The position numbers and the translations under genes are program-made. Below, in pieces: positions 55,056 to 64,000 of a stretch of 64,000 bases of DNA (its first letter is position 1; every line of letters begins with the position of its first letter). This stretch comes from Pseudomonadota bacterium (GTDB taxonomy: Bacteria; Pseudomonadota; Gammaproteobacteria; Burkholderiales; Burkholderiaceae_C), in assembly GCA_021846965.1 (NCBI GenBank), contig JAJZWA010000012.1, forward strand, positions 1 to 64,000, written 5' to 3'. The notes under the pieces are model-generated. The model did not search any database and had not been told where the DNA came from. It worked only from the letters and a program-made list of their open reading frames with translations.

Positions 55056-58000
55056 TTGTCCCATCCCACCGATTCCTCCGCCCCCACCCCCGGCTCCAGC
55101 GCTTCCGATCCGGCCCGCACGGGCGAGCGCCCCCCCATCCTCGAATTCGAAGGCGGCGTCGCGCTGTCGACCTTCCGCCTGCGCGCGCTGATGCAGCGCC
55201 TGCGCGAATCCTGCCCGGCCGAGGTCGCCGGCATCGCGGCGCTGCATGCTCGCCTGGTGCATTTCGTAGCCAGCGAGCGGCCGGCCGACGCGGCCTTGGG
55301 CGCACGCCTGGCCGAGCTGCTGCGCTATGGCACGCCCTACACCGGGCCGCAGGAAGGTCCGTCGCTGCTGGTGGTGCCGCGCCTGGGCACGATCTCCCCC
55401 TGGGCGAGCAAGGCCACCGAGATCGCCCGTCACTGCGGTGCCGGGGTGCGGCGCATCGAGCGCGCGGTGGAATTCCGCTTCGAGCTGGCGCGGCGCGCCA
55501 GCGCGCCGCGGGCGGAGCAGTTGCTGGTGCTGGCGCGCGCGCTGCACGATCGCATGACCGAGAGCGTGGTGCTGTCGCGTGCCGAGGCGCATCGCCTGTT
55601 CGATGACCTGCAGCCGCAGCCGCTGCGCAGCGTGGACGTGCTGGGCCAGGGGCGCGAGGCGCTCGCGCGCGCCAACGTGGAGCAGGGCCTGGCCCTGTCC
55701 GACGACGAGATCGATTACCTGGTGCAGGCCTTCGCCGGGCAGCTGCGGCGCAACCCCACCGACGTCGAGCTGCTGATGTTCGCGCAGGCCAACAGCGAGC
55801 ATTGCCGGCACAAGATCTTCAACGCCCGGTTCATCATCGACGGGCGCGAGCAGGAGCACACCCTGTTCGGCATGATCCGCAACACCCATGCCGCGAATCC
55901 CCAGGGCACGGTGGTGGCCTACTCGGACAACGCCGCGGTCATGGAAGGCGGCACCGTGCAGCGCTGGCAGCCGCAGGGCGCCGACCACCGCTACGTGGCC
56001 GAGCCGGCGCTGGTGCACACGCTGATGAAGGTGGAGACCCATAACCACCCCACCGCCATCTCCCCCTTCCCTGGAGCCGCCACCGGCGCCGGCGGGGAGA
56101 TCCGCGACGAGGGCGCCACCGGACGAGGCGGCCGCCCCAAGGCGGGCCTGAGCGGATTCCACGTGTCCAGCCTGCGCCTGGATCCGGCGCAGCCGGAGCC
56201 CTGGGAGGGCGAGGACGTAGGGCGCCCCGGCCACCTGGCCAGCGCCTTGCAGATCATGATCGACGGCCCGATCGGCGCGGCCGCCTTCAACAACGAATTC
56301 GGCCGCCCGAACCTGTGCGGCGTGTTCCGCGTGTTCGAGCAGACCGCCGGCGAGCGGCGCTGGGGCTACCACAAGCCCATCATGATCGCCGGGGGCGTGG
56401 GCGAGATCGCCGACGCGCATACCCATAAGGTCGAGTTCCCCGCCGGCACGCTGCTGCTGCAGCTCGGCGGCCCGGGCATGCGCATCGGCGTGGGCGGCGG
56501 CGCCGCCTCCAGCCTGGCCACCGGCACCAATGCCGAGCACCTGGACTTCGATTCGGTGCAGCGCGGCAATCCCGAGATGCAGCGCCGCGCGCAGGAGGTC
56601 ATCGAGGCCTGTCGCGGCCTCGGCGCGGCCAACCCGATCCTGGCCATCCACGACGTCGGCGCCGGCGGCCTGTCCAACGCCTTGCCCGAGCTGGTCGACG
56701 GAGCCGGCCTGGGGGCCGCGCTCGAGCTGCGCGACGTGCCGGTCGAGGAAAGCGGCATGAGTCCGCGCGAGATCTGGTGCAACGAAAGCCAGGAGCGCTA
56801 CGTGCTCGCCATCGCCCCCGAGGCGCTGGAGGAATTCGCCGCGCTGTGCGAGCGCGAGCGCTGTCCCTTCGCGGTGCTGGGCCGCGCGCAGGATCGCGAG
56901 CTGCTGCAGATGACCGACCGCCTGCTCGGCCAGCCCCCGGTGGACATGCCCATGTCGGTGCTGCTGGGCAAGCCCCCGCGCATGGTGCGCGACGTGCGCA
57001 GCCAGGCGCTGCGACTGCCGGGCATCGATCTCACCGGCGTGGAGCTGGAATGGGCGGCGCGCACCGTGCTGCGCCACCCCAGCGTGGCCAGCAAGCGTTT
57101 CCTGATCAGCATCGGCGACCGCACGGTCGGAGGCCTGTCGCACCGCGACCCCATGGTCGGGCCCTGGCAGGTGCCGGTGGCCGACTGCGCCATCACCCTG
57201 GCCGACTACGCGGGCACGCGCGGCGAGGTGATGGCCATGGGCGAGCGCACGCCGCTGGCGGTGGCCGACGCCGCGGCCAGCGGGCGCATGGCGGTGGCCG
57301 AGGCCCTGACCAACCTGCTGGCTGCGCCGCTGGCTTCGCTGAGCCAGGTCAAGCTGTCCTGCAACTGGATGGCCGCCTGCGGCCAGCCGGGCCAGGACGC
57401 GGCGCTGTACGAGACCGTGCGCGCGGTGGCCATGGAGCTGTGCCCGCGCCTGGGCATCGCGGTGCCGGTGGGCAAGGATTCGCTGTCCATGCATACGCGT
57501 TGGCAGGCGGAGGGCTCGGAGCGCTCGGTGAGCTCGCCGGTGTCGCTGCTGGTGTCGGCCTTCGCGGTGCTGGAGGATGTACGCGGTGCCTGGACCCCGC
57601 AGTTGCGCGTGGACCAGGGCCCCAGCGTGCTGCTGCTGGTCGACCTGGGCCACGGGCGCCAGCGCATGGGCGGCAGCATCCTGGCGCAGGCCCTGGGCCA
57701 GGCGGTGCAGCCGGTGCCCGACCTGGACGACGCGCAGGACCTGCTGCGCCTGTGCGCGGCGCTGGATGCCTTGCGCCGGCAGGACATGGTGCTGGCCTAC
57801 CACGATCGCAGCGACGGCGGCCTGTGGGCGGCCGTCTGTGAAATGGCCTTCGCCGGCCGCGCCGGGCTGGCGCTGAACCTGGACATGCCCATCGCGGCCG
57901 CCGAAGCCCTGCCCGACGAGGGCGATGCGAAGAACTGGGCGCAGCAGGTGGCCGAGCGGCGCAACGACCTGGCGCTGCGCGTGCTGTTCAACGAGGAACC

Positions 58001-59099
58001 CGGCGTGGTGCTGCAACTGCGCCTGGACAAGCGCGACGAGGCGATGCGCATCCTGCGGGCGCACGGGCTTTCGGCCTGCAGCCATGTGGTGGGCCAGGTC
58101 GGGCCCGGCGATACCCTGGAGGTGTGGCGTGATTCGCGGCGCATCCTGCAGCTTCCTCGTGCCGAGCTGATGCGCGAGTGGGACCATGTGTCGCACGCCA
58201 TCGCGCGCCTGCGGGACAACCCGGAATGCGCCGATTCGGAACACGCGCTGGCCTGCGCGGACGACCCCGGCCTGCACGCGGAACTGAGCTTCGACCTCGC
58301 CGAGGACGTGGCCGCGCCCTACGTGCTGGCGGGCCAGCGTCCGCGCGTGGCGATCCTGCGTGAGCAGGGCGTGAATTCGCAGCGCGAGATGGCCTGGGCC
58401 ATGGACCGGGCGGGCTTCGCCGCGCACGATGTGCACATGAGCGACCTCATCGCCGGGCGTGCCGACCTGCGTTCCTTCCGCGGCCTGGTGGCCTGCGGCG
58501 GCTTCAGCTACGGCGACGTGCTGGGCGCCGGCGAGGGCTGGGCGCGCACCATCCGTTTCAACCCGGCGCTGGAGCAGGCCTTCGCGGAGTTCTTCGGACG
58601 TGGCGACACCTTCGCGCTGGGTGTGTGCAATGGGTGCCAGATGCTGGCCGCGCTGGCGCCGATGATTCCCGGCGCGCAGGCCTGGCCGCGCTTCACCCGC
58701 AACCGCTCGGAGCAGTACGAGGCACGCCTGGCGATGGTCGAGGTGCTGCCGTCGCCGTCCCTGTTCTTCAGCGGCATGGCCGGCAGCCGCATGCCCATCG
58801 TGGTCGCGCATGGCGAGGGCTACGCGGACTTCTCCCAGCAGGGCGATGCGAGCCGGGTCGACGCCGCGCTGCGCTTCGTCGACGGCCATGGACGCCCCAC
58901 CGAGGCCTATCCGCTCAACCCCAACGGAAGCGCGGGCGGGCTGACCGGCGTGACCACCGCCGACGGGCGCTTCACCGCGCTGATGCCCCACCCGGAGCGG
59001 GTGCATCGCGGCCTGCAGTTCAGCTGGGCGCCGGGCGCATGGGGCGATGCCTCGCCCTGGGCGCGCATGTTCCAGAATGCGCGAGCCTGGTGTGCCTGA
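55056..59099 (+). CDS. purL: Phosphoribosylformylglycinamidine synthase (single chain)
   Basis: A protein of about 1347 residues, fused large-type PurL. An N-terminal PurS-like domain is followed by two AIRS-type ATP-binding domains ([39 protein letters not shown]) and a C-terminal class I glutamine amidotransferase with GVCNGCQML (nucleophile Cys about 1191) and HPERVHRG. It converts FGAR to FGAM in purine synthesis. The start is uncertain. TTG at 55056 gives the normal length; GTG at 54975 is an alternative that adds 27 residues, mostly Arg/Ala. It is divergent from map. Confidence 0.95.
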   Translation: MSHPTDSSAPTPGSSASDPARTGERPPILEFEGGVALSTFRLRALMQRLRESCPAEVAGIAALHARLVHFVASERPADAALGARLAELLRYGTPYTGPQEGPSLLVVPRLGTISPWASKATEIARHCGAGVRRIERAVEFRFELARRASAPRAEQLLVLARALHDRMTESVVLSRAEAHRLFDDLQPQPLRSVDVLGQGREALARANVEQGLALSDDEIDYLVQAFAGQLRRNPTDVELLMFAQANSEHCRHKIFNARFIIDGREQEHTLFGMIRNTHAANPQGTVVAYSDNAAVMEGGTVQRWQPQGADHRYVAEPALVHTLMKVETHNHPTAISPFPGAATGAGGEIRDEGATGRGGRPKAGLSGFHVSSLRLDPAQPEPWEGEDVGRPGHLASALQIMIDGPIGAAAFNNEFGRPNLCGVFRVFEQTAGERRWGYHKPIMIAGGVGEIADAHTHKVEFPAGTLLLQLGGPGMRIGVGGGAASSLATGTNAEHLDFDSVQRGNPEMQRRAQEVIEACRGLGAANPILAIHDVGAGGLSNALPELVDGAGLGAALELRDVPVEESGMSPREIWCNESQERYVLAIAPEALEEFAALCERERCPFAVLGRAQDRELLQMTDRLLGQPPVDMPMSVLLGKPPRMVRDVRSQALRLPGIDLTGVELEWAARTVLRHPSVASKRFLISIGDRTVGGLSHRDPMVGPWQVPVADCAITLADYAGTRGEVMAMGERTPLAVADAAASGRMAVAEALTNLLAAPLASLSQVKLSCNWMAACGQPGQDAALYETVRAVAMELCPRLGIAVPVGKDSLSMHTRWQAEGSERSVSSPVSLLVSAFAVLEDVRGAWTPQLRVDQGPSVLLLVDLGHGRQRMGGSILAQALGQAVQPVPDLDDAQDLLRLCAALDALRRQDMVLAYHDRSDGGLWAAVCEMAFAGRAGLALNLDMPIAAAEALPDEGDAKNWAQQVAERRNDLALRVLFNEEPGVVLQLRLDKRDEAMRILRAHGLSACSHVVGQVGPGDTLEVWRDSRRILQLPRAELMREWDHVSHAIARLRDNPECADSEHALACADDPGLHAELSFDLAEDVAAPYVLAGQRPRVAILREQGVNSQREMAWAMDRAGFAAHDVHMSDLIAGRADLRSFRGLVACGGFSYGDVLGAGEGWARTIRFNPALEQAFAEFFGRGDTFALGVCNGCQMLAALAPMIPGAQAWPRFTRNRSEQYEARLAMVEVLPSPSLFFSGMAGSRMPIVVAHGEGYADFSQQGDASRVDAALRFVDGHGRPTEAYPLNPNGSAGGLTGVTTADGRFTALMPHPERVHRGLQFSWAPGAWGDASPWARMFQNARAWCA

Positions 59100-59847
59100 G
59101 CTCGACCCTCGCCCGGCCCTGAGTCGCACGCCCCGGCTGGGCGGGCTGGACAGCCTGCGCGGGCTGGCCATCGTCTGGATGATGTCCTTCCACTTCAGTT
59201 TCGACCTGAACTGGTTCGGCTACATCCACACGGACTTCTACACCAACCCCTTGTGGCTGTGGCAGCGTGTGTGCATCGTCAGCCTGTTCCTGCTCAGCTC
59301 CGGCCTGAGCCAGGCGGTGGGCGATGCGCGGGCGCGCAGCGAGGCGGCTTTCTGGAAACGCTGGGGCCAGATCTTCGGTGCCGGGCTGCTGGTGGTCGCG
59401 GGAAGCTGGCTGGCCTTCCCGGAGAGCTTCATCTACTTCGGCATCCTGCAGGGCGTGGCGGCCATGCTGCTGGTGCACCAGTTGCTGGGTCGTCGCCTGG
59501 GGGCCTGGGTGCTGGTGCTGGCGCCGCTGGCCATCGCCGCGCCGCATCTGTTCGCCTCCGCCCGCTTCAATCCGCCCTGGTGGAACTGGACCGGGCTGAT
59601 CACGCGCAAGCCCATCACCGAGGACTATGTGCCGCTGCTTCCCTGGCTGGGGGTGTTCTGGGCCGGGGCGGGTCTGGGTGCCTTGCTGCGGCGGGTGCAA
59701 CTGCGCCCGCTGCGCGCGCTGCCGCGGGTGGGCGTGCTGGCCTGGCTGGGGCGCTGGCCGCTGAGCATCTACCTGCTGCACCAGCCGCTGCTGATCGGCA
59801 TGTTGTGGCTGGTGTCGCGCGCCCTCGGGCATCCCACGCCGTTCTGA
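59077..59847 (+). CDS. Heparan-alpha-glucosaminide N-acetyltransferase-like membrane protein (DUF1624)
   Basis: A 256-residue multi-pass protein. It begins with [20 protein letters not shown], the signature of the DUF1624/HGSNAT catalytic family, and has about seven helices ending in [18 protein letters not shown], the HxP-containing final segment. Family members move acetyl groups across membranes, but the bacterial substrates are largely undefined. Its start overlaps the 3' end of purL by 23 bp (ATG) or 8 bp (GTG 59092), so it is cotranscribed with purL. Confidence 0.82.
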   Translation: MREPGVPELDPRPALSRTPRLGGLDSLRGLAIVWMMSFHFSFDLNWFGYIHTDFYTNPLWLWQRVCIVSLFLLSSGLSQAVGDARARSEAAFWKRWGQIFGAGLLVVAGSWLAFPESFIYFGILQGVAAMLLVHQLLGRRLGAWVLVLAPLAIAAPHLFASARFNPPWWNWTGLITRKPITEDYVPLLPWLGVFWAGAGLGALLRRVQLRPLRALPRVGVLAWLGRWPLSIYLLHQPLLIGMLWLVSRALGHPTPF

Positions 59848-59908
59848 ACGCCCGCCAGCGGGCCGGGAACGCCGCGGCGGCCCCGCGCCTGCCCGGGACC
59901 GGCCGGGC

Positions 59909-61480
59909 TCAGCGAGCCTGCTCGCAGAACAGCGCCCCGCGCGCCGCGTAGCGCGGGGCGTAGCCCACGCCGGAGCCCGCGCGGCAGCTGCGCGCGTAGT
60001 CCAGCACCAGCCCGGTGCTGCGCGTGTCGGGCCCGCCGCCGCAATCGGCGCGCAGCATGCCCGCGTCGAAGTGGATGTTCGAGCAGGCGCGACGATAGGG
60101 GCCCGGAGGAAGGCGCAGCGCATCGCAGCGCAGCGCGCCGTCCACGTTGGAGACCCCCGAGCCGGGCTCGCAGCTGCCGGCGTAGTCCAGCTCGGCGGCA
60201 AGCGTGCCCTGGCCGTCCGCGATCGTGCAGGCGGCCTGCAGCAGGCCGGACTGGTAGCGTATCGGCGCGCAGCTCTGCTCATAGCTGCCGCGCGGGTGTT
60301 CGCAGGCCAGTTGCCCGTCGTCGTTCATGACCCCGGAGCCGTGGCAGGCGTCGACCTCGAGGGTCGAGCCCTGGATGCGCCCGCGGCTGTCCAGGCAGTC
60401 GGCCCGCAGGGTCGCTCGCTCGGGATCGTAGGCCGGTTGTCCGCAGCTGGCGCGATAGCTGCCGGTGGGGAGGGCGTCGTGGCCGGGGCGCGTGAAGCCG
60501 CCGAGCGCGGCGTGGCCCATCGCGGCGTCCAAGCCCATGCCCACGAAAGCGCCGACATGCAGGCTGGGGGTGTCGGGCTGCGCCGGCACGGTGGAGAAAT
60601 CGACCACGCTGAGCAGCAGCCCGACATGCGTGGCCTTCACCGGAAACAGCTGCAGCAGGCGCGACGCCGGCAGCACGCTCAGGAAGGCGCCCCAGGACAA
60701 CCCGGCACCCACGCCGACCATCGGCGCGTAGTAATGCATGAACGGAGTCCAGCACAGCAGCACGCCGCCCCCGATGCTCCAGTCGCCGCAAAACATGCCG
60801 GTGGTGAACTCCGCGCGCTGCGCGGCCACGGTGACCAGCGGGAAGCGCTGAGGCGGCTCCGGGGATTGCGGCCCCGCTTGCAGGGGCCCGGGTGGCATGG
60901 GCCCGGCCGGGTCGAAGCCGAAGGTCGCCGCGCCGGGCCCGGTGCCGGCGGCGCCCAGCCCGCCCGGCGCCGGCTCGAGGTCGATGCGCACCTCGCCGTC
61001 GGCGGCGATGCGATAGGCGCCGATGGAGGCGTCGATGGAGGCGTCGACGGAGGTGTCGATGGAGGCGTCGCCGCTGGCGGGCGGGTTCGCGAAGTGGAAC
61101 TCGAACACCCCGAAGGGCAGATCCCGCGGCACCTCGGCCGTGAACACGCTGGAGCCGGGCCCGAGGTCGCCGATGCGCAGCCAGCGGTCCTCGGCGACTT
61201 GCAGGCGGAAATCGTGCAAGGTGCCGGGCAGGTGGTTGTCCACGCGGAAGCGGGTGGGCGCGCAGGCGCCCTCGCAGGTGTCGCGCAGCGGCTTCGAGGA
61301 GGAGGGGGGCTCCAGGCTCTGCAGTGCGAGCGCGTCGCCGGTCACGGCGCCGCAGGCGCAGGTGGCGAAGCCGAGCAGGCCCGAGTGCAGCGCGTGTCGC
61401 CAGCGCCGGCGAAGCTGCGATGCACGGGGCTGCGCGGGCCATGCGCGACGGGCTGGGGGCTGGGGAGCGGCTTGATCCAT
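59909..61480 (-). CDS. Secreted protein with C-terminal cyanovirin-N (CVNH) repeats
   Basis: A 523-residue exported protein. An Arg-rich start is followed by a hydrophobic segment (HSGLLGFATCACGAVTGDALA). The middle holds hydrophobic stretches (for example GVLLCWTPFMHYYAPMVGVG), so a membrane association is possible. Residues about 350-523 contain repeated units GSYRASC...LRADC, GSYEQSC...LQAAC and GPYRRACSNIHFDAGMLRADC, each with a following NxDG-L-C block; this is the Cys-bounded pattern of CVNH lectins. CVNH domains bind high-mannose glycans. Residues about 150-165 are a DASI repeat. The ATG at 61480 is chosen; an upstream ATG at 61507 is possible. Confidence 0.72.
   Translation of the reverse strand: MDQAAPQPPARRAWPAQPRASQLRRRWRHALHSGLLGFATCACGAVTGDALALQSLEPPSSSKPLRDTCEGACAPTRFRVDNHLPGTLHDFRLQVAEDRWLRIGDLGPGSSVFTAEVPRDLPFGVFEFHFANPPASGDASIDTSVDASIDASIGAYRIAADGEVRIDLEPAPGGLGAAGTGPGAATFGFDPAGPMPPGPLQAGPQSPEPPQRFPLVTVAAQRAEFTTGMFCGDWSIGGGVLLCWTPFMHYYAPMVGVGAGLSWGAFLSVLPASRLLQLFPVKATHVGLLLSVVDFSTVPAQPDTPSLHVGAFVGMGLDAAMGHAALGGFTRPGHDALPTGSYRASCGQPAYDPERATLRADCLDSRGRIQGSTLEVDACHGSGVMNDDGQLACEHPRGSYEQSCAPIRYQSGLLQAACTIADGQGTLAAELDYAGSCEPGSGVSNVDGALRCDALRLPPGPYRRACSNIHFDAGMLRADCGGGPDTRSTGLVLDYARSCRAGSGVGYAPRYAARGALFCEQAR
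61022..61069. repeat. 12-bp coding tandem repeat in CVNH protein
   Basis: Four copies of GATGGAGGCGTC with two substitutions in the third. On the coding strand they encode DASI/DTSV units. The period keeps the frame, so copy number can vary without a frameshift. Confidence 0.9.
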
Positions 61481-61714
61481 GACAAGCCATCCTAGGGCGC
61501 GCTGCACGACCTTATTCCAACACTGAGTTCATGGTCTTTGTGCCCGAAGCGCCACGGCTTCGTTGCGCTTTGCAGGGGAGCGAAACAACCGGATGCAACT
61601 GCGTGACGCCAATCGCGTCGCGCCATGACACAACGCAAGCAAACGGGCCTTTGTGCTGTCTAGGCTTTGAGCTGGTGCCGATTCGGGCACGCCATCACGC
61701 AAGGAGCCTGGTTC

Positions 61715-61915
61715 ATGTCCGTGGAACATCCCTATCAGCCGCTGGCGCTCGCCGGTACGCGCGACGGTGCGCCGGCGCTGGCCGAGCCCGATTGGCCGGA
61801 GCCCGAGCTGCGCTTCGCCCGCCCCATGGGGGCCTGGGTGATCGTCGGCGCCCTGTTCGTGGTGGTCATCGCCCTGTGGGCGATGGTCGCGGTGTTCTTT
61901 TCCGCGCACGCCTGA
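61715..61915 (+). CDS. ba3-type oxidase small subunit (subunit IIa-like)
   Basis: A 66-residue protein with a single transmembrane helix near the C-terminus ([25 protein letters not shown]) and a proline-rich N-terminal part. Small one-helix subunits precede subunit II in ba3-type cytochrome oxidase operons, where they replace a missing helix of subunit II. AAGGAG precedes the ATG at 61715. It ends ten bases before the subunit II start. Confidence 0.75.
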   Translation: MSVEHPYQPLALAGTRDGAPALAEPDWPEPELRFARPMGAWVIVGALFVVVIALWAMVAVFFSAHA

Positions 61916-61924
61916 GGAGTGACC

Positions 61925-62461
61925 ATGCATTCGACGACGAGCGACCCCTTCGAGCAGCGCTTCCATGCCGCCGCGCAGCGTCACGAGCGCGCATGGGTGT
62001 TCATCTCCGTGGCCATGATCGCGGTCCTGTTCATTGCCGCGGTGTACCTGGTGGTGCACGACTACGGGGTGGTGGCCAAGACCGCGCGCATCTACGCCGA
62101 TCCGAACACTCCCGCGACCCTGGCCGACTTCCAGGGCAGCGGCGTCAAGCAGACCGGCCCCAACTCCTACAGCGTCTACGAGATGGGTCGCATCTGGTCC
62201 TGGACACCGGGCACGGCCACCCCCCTGACCCTGCCGGCGGGCGCGCACGTGACCTTCTACGTCACCAGCGGCGACGTGCTGCACGGATTCGAGATCCAGG
62301 GCACCAGCATCAACCTGACCGCCATTCCCGGCGTGGTCGGACATGTCAGCTACACCTTCGACAAGCCCGGCACCTACTACATCATCTGCAACGAGTACTG
62401 CGGGGCGGGGCACCAGGCGATGATCGGCAAGATCATCATCACGGGGAGGGCCAAGGCATGA
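61925..62461 (+). CDS. cbaB: ba3-type cytochrome c oxidase subunit II
   Basis: A 178-residue protein. One N-terminal helix ([19 protein letters not shown]) is followed by the CuA cupredoxin domain with VLHGFEI (His ligand) and [12 protein letters not shown] (Cys, Cys, His, Met ligands). It accepts electrons from cytochrome c. The short length with one helix is typical of ba3/B-family oxidases. GTG at 61919 is an alternative start. The stop overlaps subunit I by four bases. Confidence 0.92.
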   Translation: MHSTTSDPFEQRFHAAAQRHERAWVFISVAMIAVLFIAAVYLVVHDYGVVAKTARIYADPNTPATLADFQGSGVKQTGPNSYSVYEMGRIWSWTPGTATPLTLPAGAHVTFYVTSGDVLHGFEIQGTSINLTAIPGVVGHVSYTFDKPGTYYIICNEYCGAGHQAMIGKIIITGRAKA

Positions 62462-64000
62462 GCGCCGTCATGACGCAAGGCGGAGCGCGCTCCGCCGGGG
62501 TCGCCGTGAGCCAGGACGTGGCCGCGGCGAAGCGCCTGCTGCTGGCCTTCTGGGTCACCGGGTTCTGCGCCTTGCTGGTGGGCATCACCATCGGCGTGCT
62601 GCAGGGGGCGAACTACGCGGGAATCGACCTCTATCCCTACCTGGCTCCCTTTCTCAAGACCTATTACCAGGGGCTGACCCTGCACGGCGTGCTCAACGCC
62701 TTCGTGTTCACCTTCTTCACCATCTCGGGCTGGCTGATGTACCTGCCGGCGCGTGAGCTCAAGCTTCGCCCCAACCTGGCGCTGGGCTGGTTCACCTACG
62801 GGCTCATGCTGCTGGGCACCCTGATGGCGGCCTATGCCATGTTCGACAACTCGTCGAGCGTGCTGTACACCTTCTATCCGCCGCTGCAGGGCAGCCCCTA
62901 CTTCTACCTGGGCATCACCCTGGTGGTGGTCGCCAGCCTGCTGCCGCTGATCGTGGTGCTGGACCTGCGCGCGCGCTGGAAGCGAGCGAACCCGGGACAG
63001 CTCACGCCGCTGGTGACCTTCATGAGCGCGAGCATCCTGCTCATGTGGCTGCTGGCCGCGTTGGGCGCGGCCAGCGAGGCCGTGTTCCTGCTCGATCCCT
63101 GGTCGCTGGGCCTGACCTCGACCGTGGATCCGCTGCTGGCGCGCACCCTGTTCTGGTGGACCGGGCACCCGATCGTGTACTACTGGCTGATGCCGGGCTA
63201 CATCTCCATCTACGCGCTGTTGCCGCGCCAGGCGGGTGGCAAGCTGGTGTCCGATCCGCTGGCGCGCCTGGCCTTCCTGCTGCTGATGGTGTTCTCGGTG
63301 CCGGTGGGGACCCACCACCAGTACACCGACCCCGGCATCGCGCCGGTGATCAAGGGCGTGGTGACCGCACTGACCCTGTCGGTGGCGATTCCCAGCCTGA
63401 TCACCGCCTTCACGGTAGCGCTGAGCCTCGAGTACGCCGGGCGACGCCGCGGCGGCAAGGGCCTGATGGGCTGGTGGAACGCGCTGCCCTGGCGCGACCC
63501 CTCGGTCGCGGCACAGGTGCTGGCCCTGGTCAGTTTCATCTTCGGCGGCGCAGGCGGCATCGTCAACGCCAGCTGGCAGCTCGACAACGTGGTGCACAAC
63601 ACCCTGTGGATCCCCGCGCACTTCCACCTCACGGTGGGCACGATGACCACGCTGGTATTCATGGGCGTGAGCTTCTGGCTGCTGCCGCACCTCACGGGGC
63701 GCCGCCTGTTCGCGCCGCGCCTGGCCCTGGCCTCGGTGTGGCTGTGGTTCACCGGGCTGATGGTGTGGGGCTTCGCGGGGCACTGGGCCGGACTGGACGG
63801 CGTGCCGCGCCGCGCCTGGATCTCGGCCCTGCCGCACGCGCAGTACATGCGCCTGTACGGCGCCGTGCACGGCGCGCTGGAAATCGTGGGCGTGGGCGGC
63901 GCGATCGCGGGGCTGGGGGCCATCGGCTTTTTCATCTGCTTCTTCGGCACCCTGTTCGGGCGCCGCGACGAGCAGGCGATGCGCCAGATCCCCTTCACCC
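62458..64000 (+). CDS. cbaA: ba3-type cytochrome c oxidase subunit I, C-terminus off window
   Basis: About 514 residues of a haem-copper oxidase subunit I are visible from ATG 62458. The segments [15 protein letters not shown] (low-spin haem His), [16 protein letters not shown] (CuB His and the cross-linked Tyr), [10 protein letters not shown] (CuB His pair) and [10 protein letters not shown] (haem His ligands) are present. The YS- and K-channel layout fits family B. It reduces O2 to water while pumping protons. The three-gene unit is IIa-II-I. It may serve as an O2 sink for electrons, including those from CO oxidation. Confidence 0.95.
   Translation, partial: MSAVMTQGGARSAGVAVSQDVAAAKRLLLAFWVTGFCALLVGITIGVLQGANYAGIDLYPYLAPFLKTYYQGLTLHGVLNAFVFTFFTISGWLMYLPARELKLRPNLALGWFTYGLMLLGTLMAAYAMFDNSSSVLYTFYPPLQGSPYFYLGITLVVVASLLPLIVVLDLRARWKRANPGQLTPLVTFMSASILLMWLLAALGAASEAVFLLDPWSLGLTSTVDPLLARTLFWWTGHPIVYYWLMPGYISIYALLPRQAGGKLVSDPLARLAFLLLMVFSVPVGTHHQYTDPGIAPVIKGVVTALTLSVAIPSLITAFTVALSLEYAGRRRGGKGLMGWWNALPWRDPSVAAQVLALVSFIFGGAGGIVNASWQLDNVVHNTLWIPAHFHLTVGTMTTLVFMGVSFWLLPHLTGRRLFAPRLALASVWLWFTGLMVWGFAGHWAGLDGVPRRAWISALPHAQYMRLYGAVHGALEIVGVGGAIAGLGAIGFFICFFGTLFGRRDEQAMRQIPFT

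Noticed and set aside
51562-55191. A 1209-codon plus-strand frame opposite glnD and map
   Set aside because: It is antisense to two intact housekeeping genes and has no recognisable motif.
54960-59171. A 1403-codon minus-strand frame opposite purL
   Set aside because: Antisense artefact; purL has all catalytic motifs in its own frame.
59848-59908. GC-rich inverted stretches between the DUF1624 gene and the CVNH gene as a terminator
   Set aside because: Several imperfect stems are possible and there is no T-run; nothing distinguishes one from background GC symmetry.
61022-61069. 12-bp tandem repeat considered as an iteron/origin element
   Set aside because: It lies within an open reading frame, encodes DASI units, and there is no replication gene or AT-rich region near it.

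Overview
This 64 kb window is chromosomal DNA from a high-GC betaproteobacterium, most likely a member of Burkholderiales. The evidence is the gene content: a PobA/IclR pair, a prpBC-acnD-prpF-prpD locus with PrpR, map next to glnD, fused single-chain PurL, CbpA/CbpM, BenE and an RcoM-controlled aerobic CO dehydrogenase. Codon third positions are overwhelmingly G or C, so long antisense open frames lie opposite nearly every gene and have been left out. I saw no rRNA, tRNA, CRISPR array, insertion sequence or phage module. No gene-free stretch exceeds about 300 bases; the longest (12866-13130, 14768-15013, 24259-24495, 30296-30495) are described as regulatory or repeat features.

Layout. 1-7.2 kb is aromatic catabolism: a partial amidohydrolase divergent from a crotonase/feruloyl-CoA synthase pair, an IclR regulator with a FAD amine-oxidase-like enzyme, and divergent pobA (4-hydroxybenzoate 3-hydroxylase). 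7.2-12.9 kb is a three-gene heavy-metal RND efflux operon (adaptor, pump, outer-membrane factor) preceded by an 8-bp tandem repeat. 13.1-14.8 kb encodes an iron-type alcohol dehydrogenase and a hotdog thioesterase. 14.8-16.8 kb is a compositionally foreign ABC exporter with an AT-richer leader. 16.9-26.6 kb is the 2-methylcitrate pathway for propionate, with a textbook sigma-54 promoter and divergent PrpR.

The centre (28.9-40.7 kb) is the most interesting part. It is a form I aerobic carbon monoxide dehydrogenase locus (coxMSL, coxG, coxD, coxE, coxF, a MobA-like cytidylyltransferase, a 2OG-oxygenase-like protein and coxI). Upstream is RcoM, the haem-PAS/LytTR CO sensor, which overlaps by four bases an undescribed six-helix membrane protein. 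Tandem 21-bp-spaced repeats lie before coxM, a 14-bp perfect hairpin separates coxL from coxG, and CoxF carries a cysteine-rich tail of Cys-Cys-Gly-His repeats. CO would be oxidised at a Mo-Cu centre, electrons passed to the quinone pool (CoxG), and the accessory genes would mature the Mo/Cu/cytidine-dinucleotide cofactor.

40.8-51.4 kb is mixed: an acyl-CoA dehydrogenase, a Sel1-repeat protein, an FGGY sugar kinase behind two small heat-shock proteins, fdhD-ybaK, a haloacetate-dehalogenase-like hydrolase, BenE with a divergent XRE-cupin regulator, and CbpA/CbpM. 51.4-59.9 kb is housekeeping (glnD, map, purL) plus a DUF1624 membrane acyltransferase. 59.9-64 kb has a secreted protein with cyanovirin-N-like repeats, then the start of a ba3-type cytochrome oxidase operon whose subunit I runs off the window edge.
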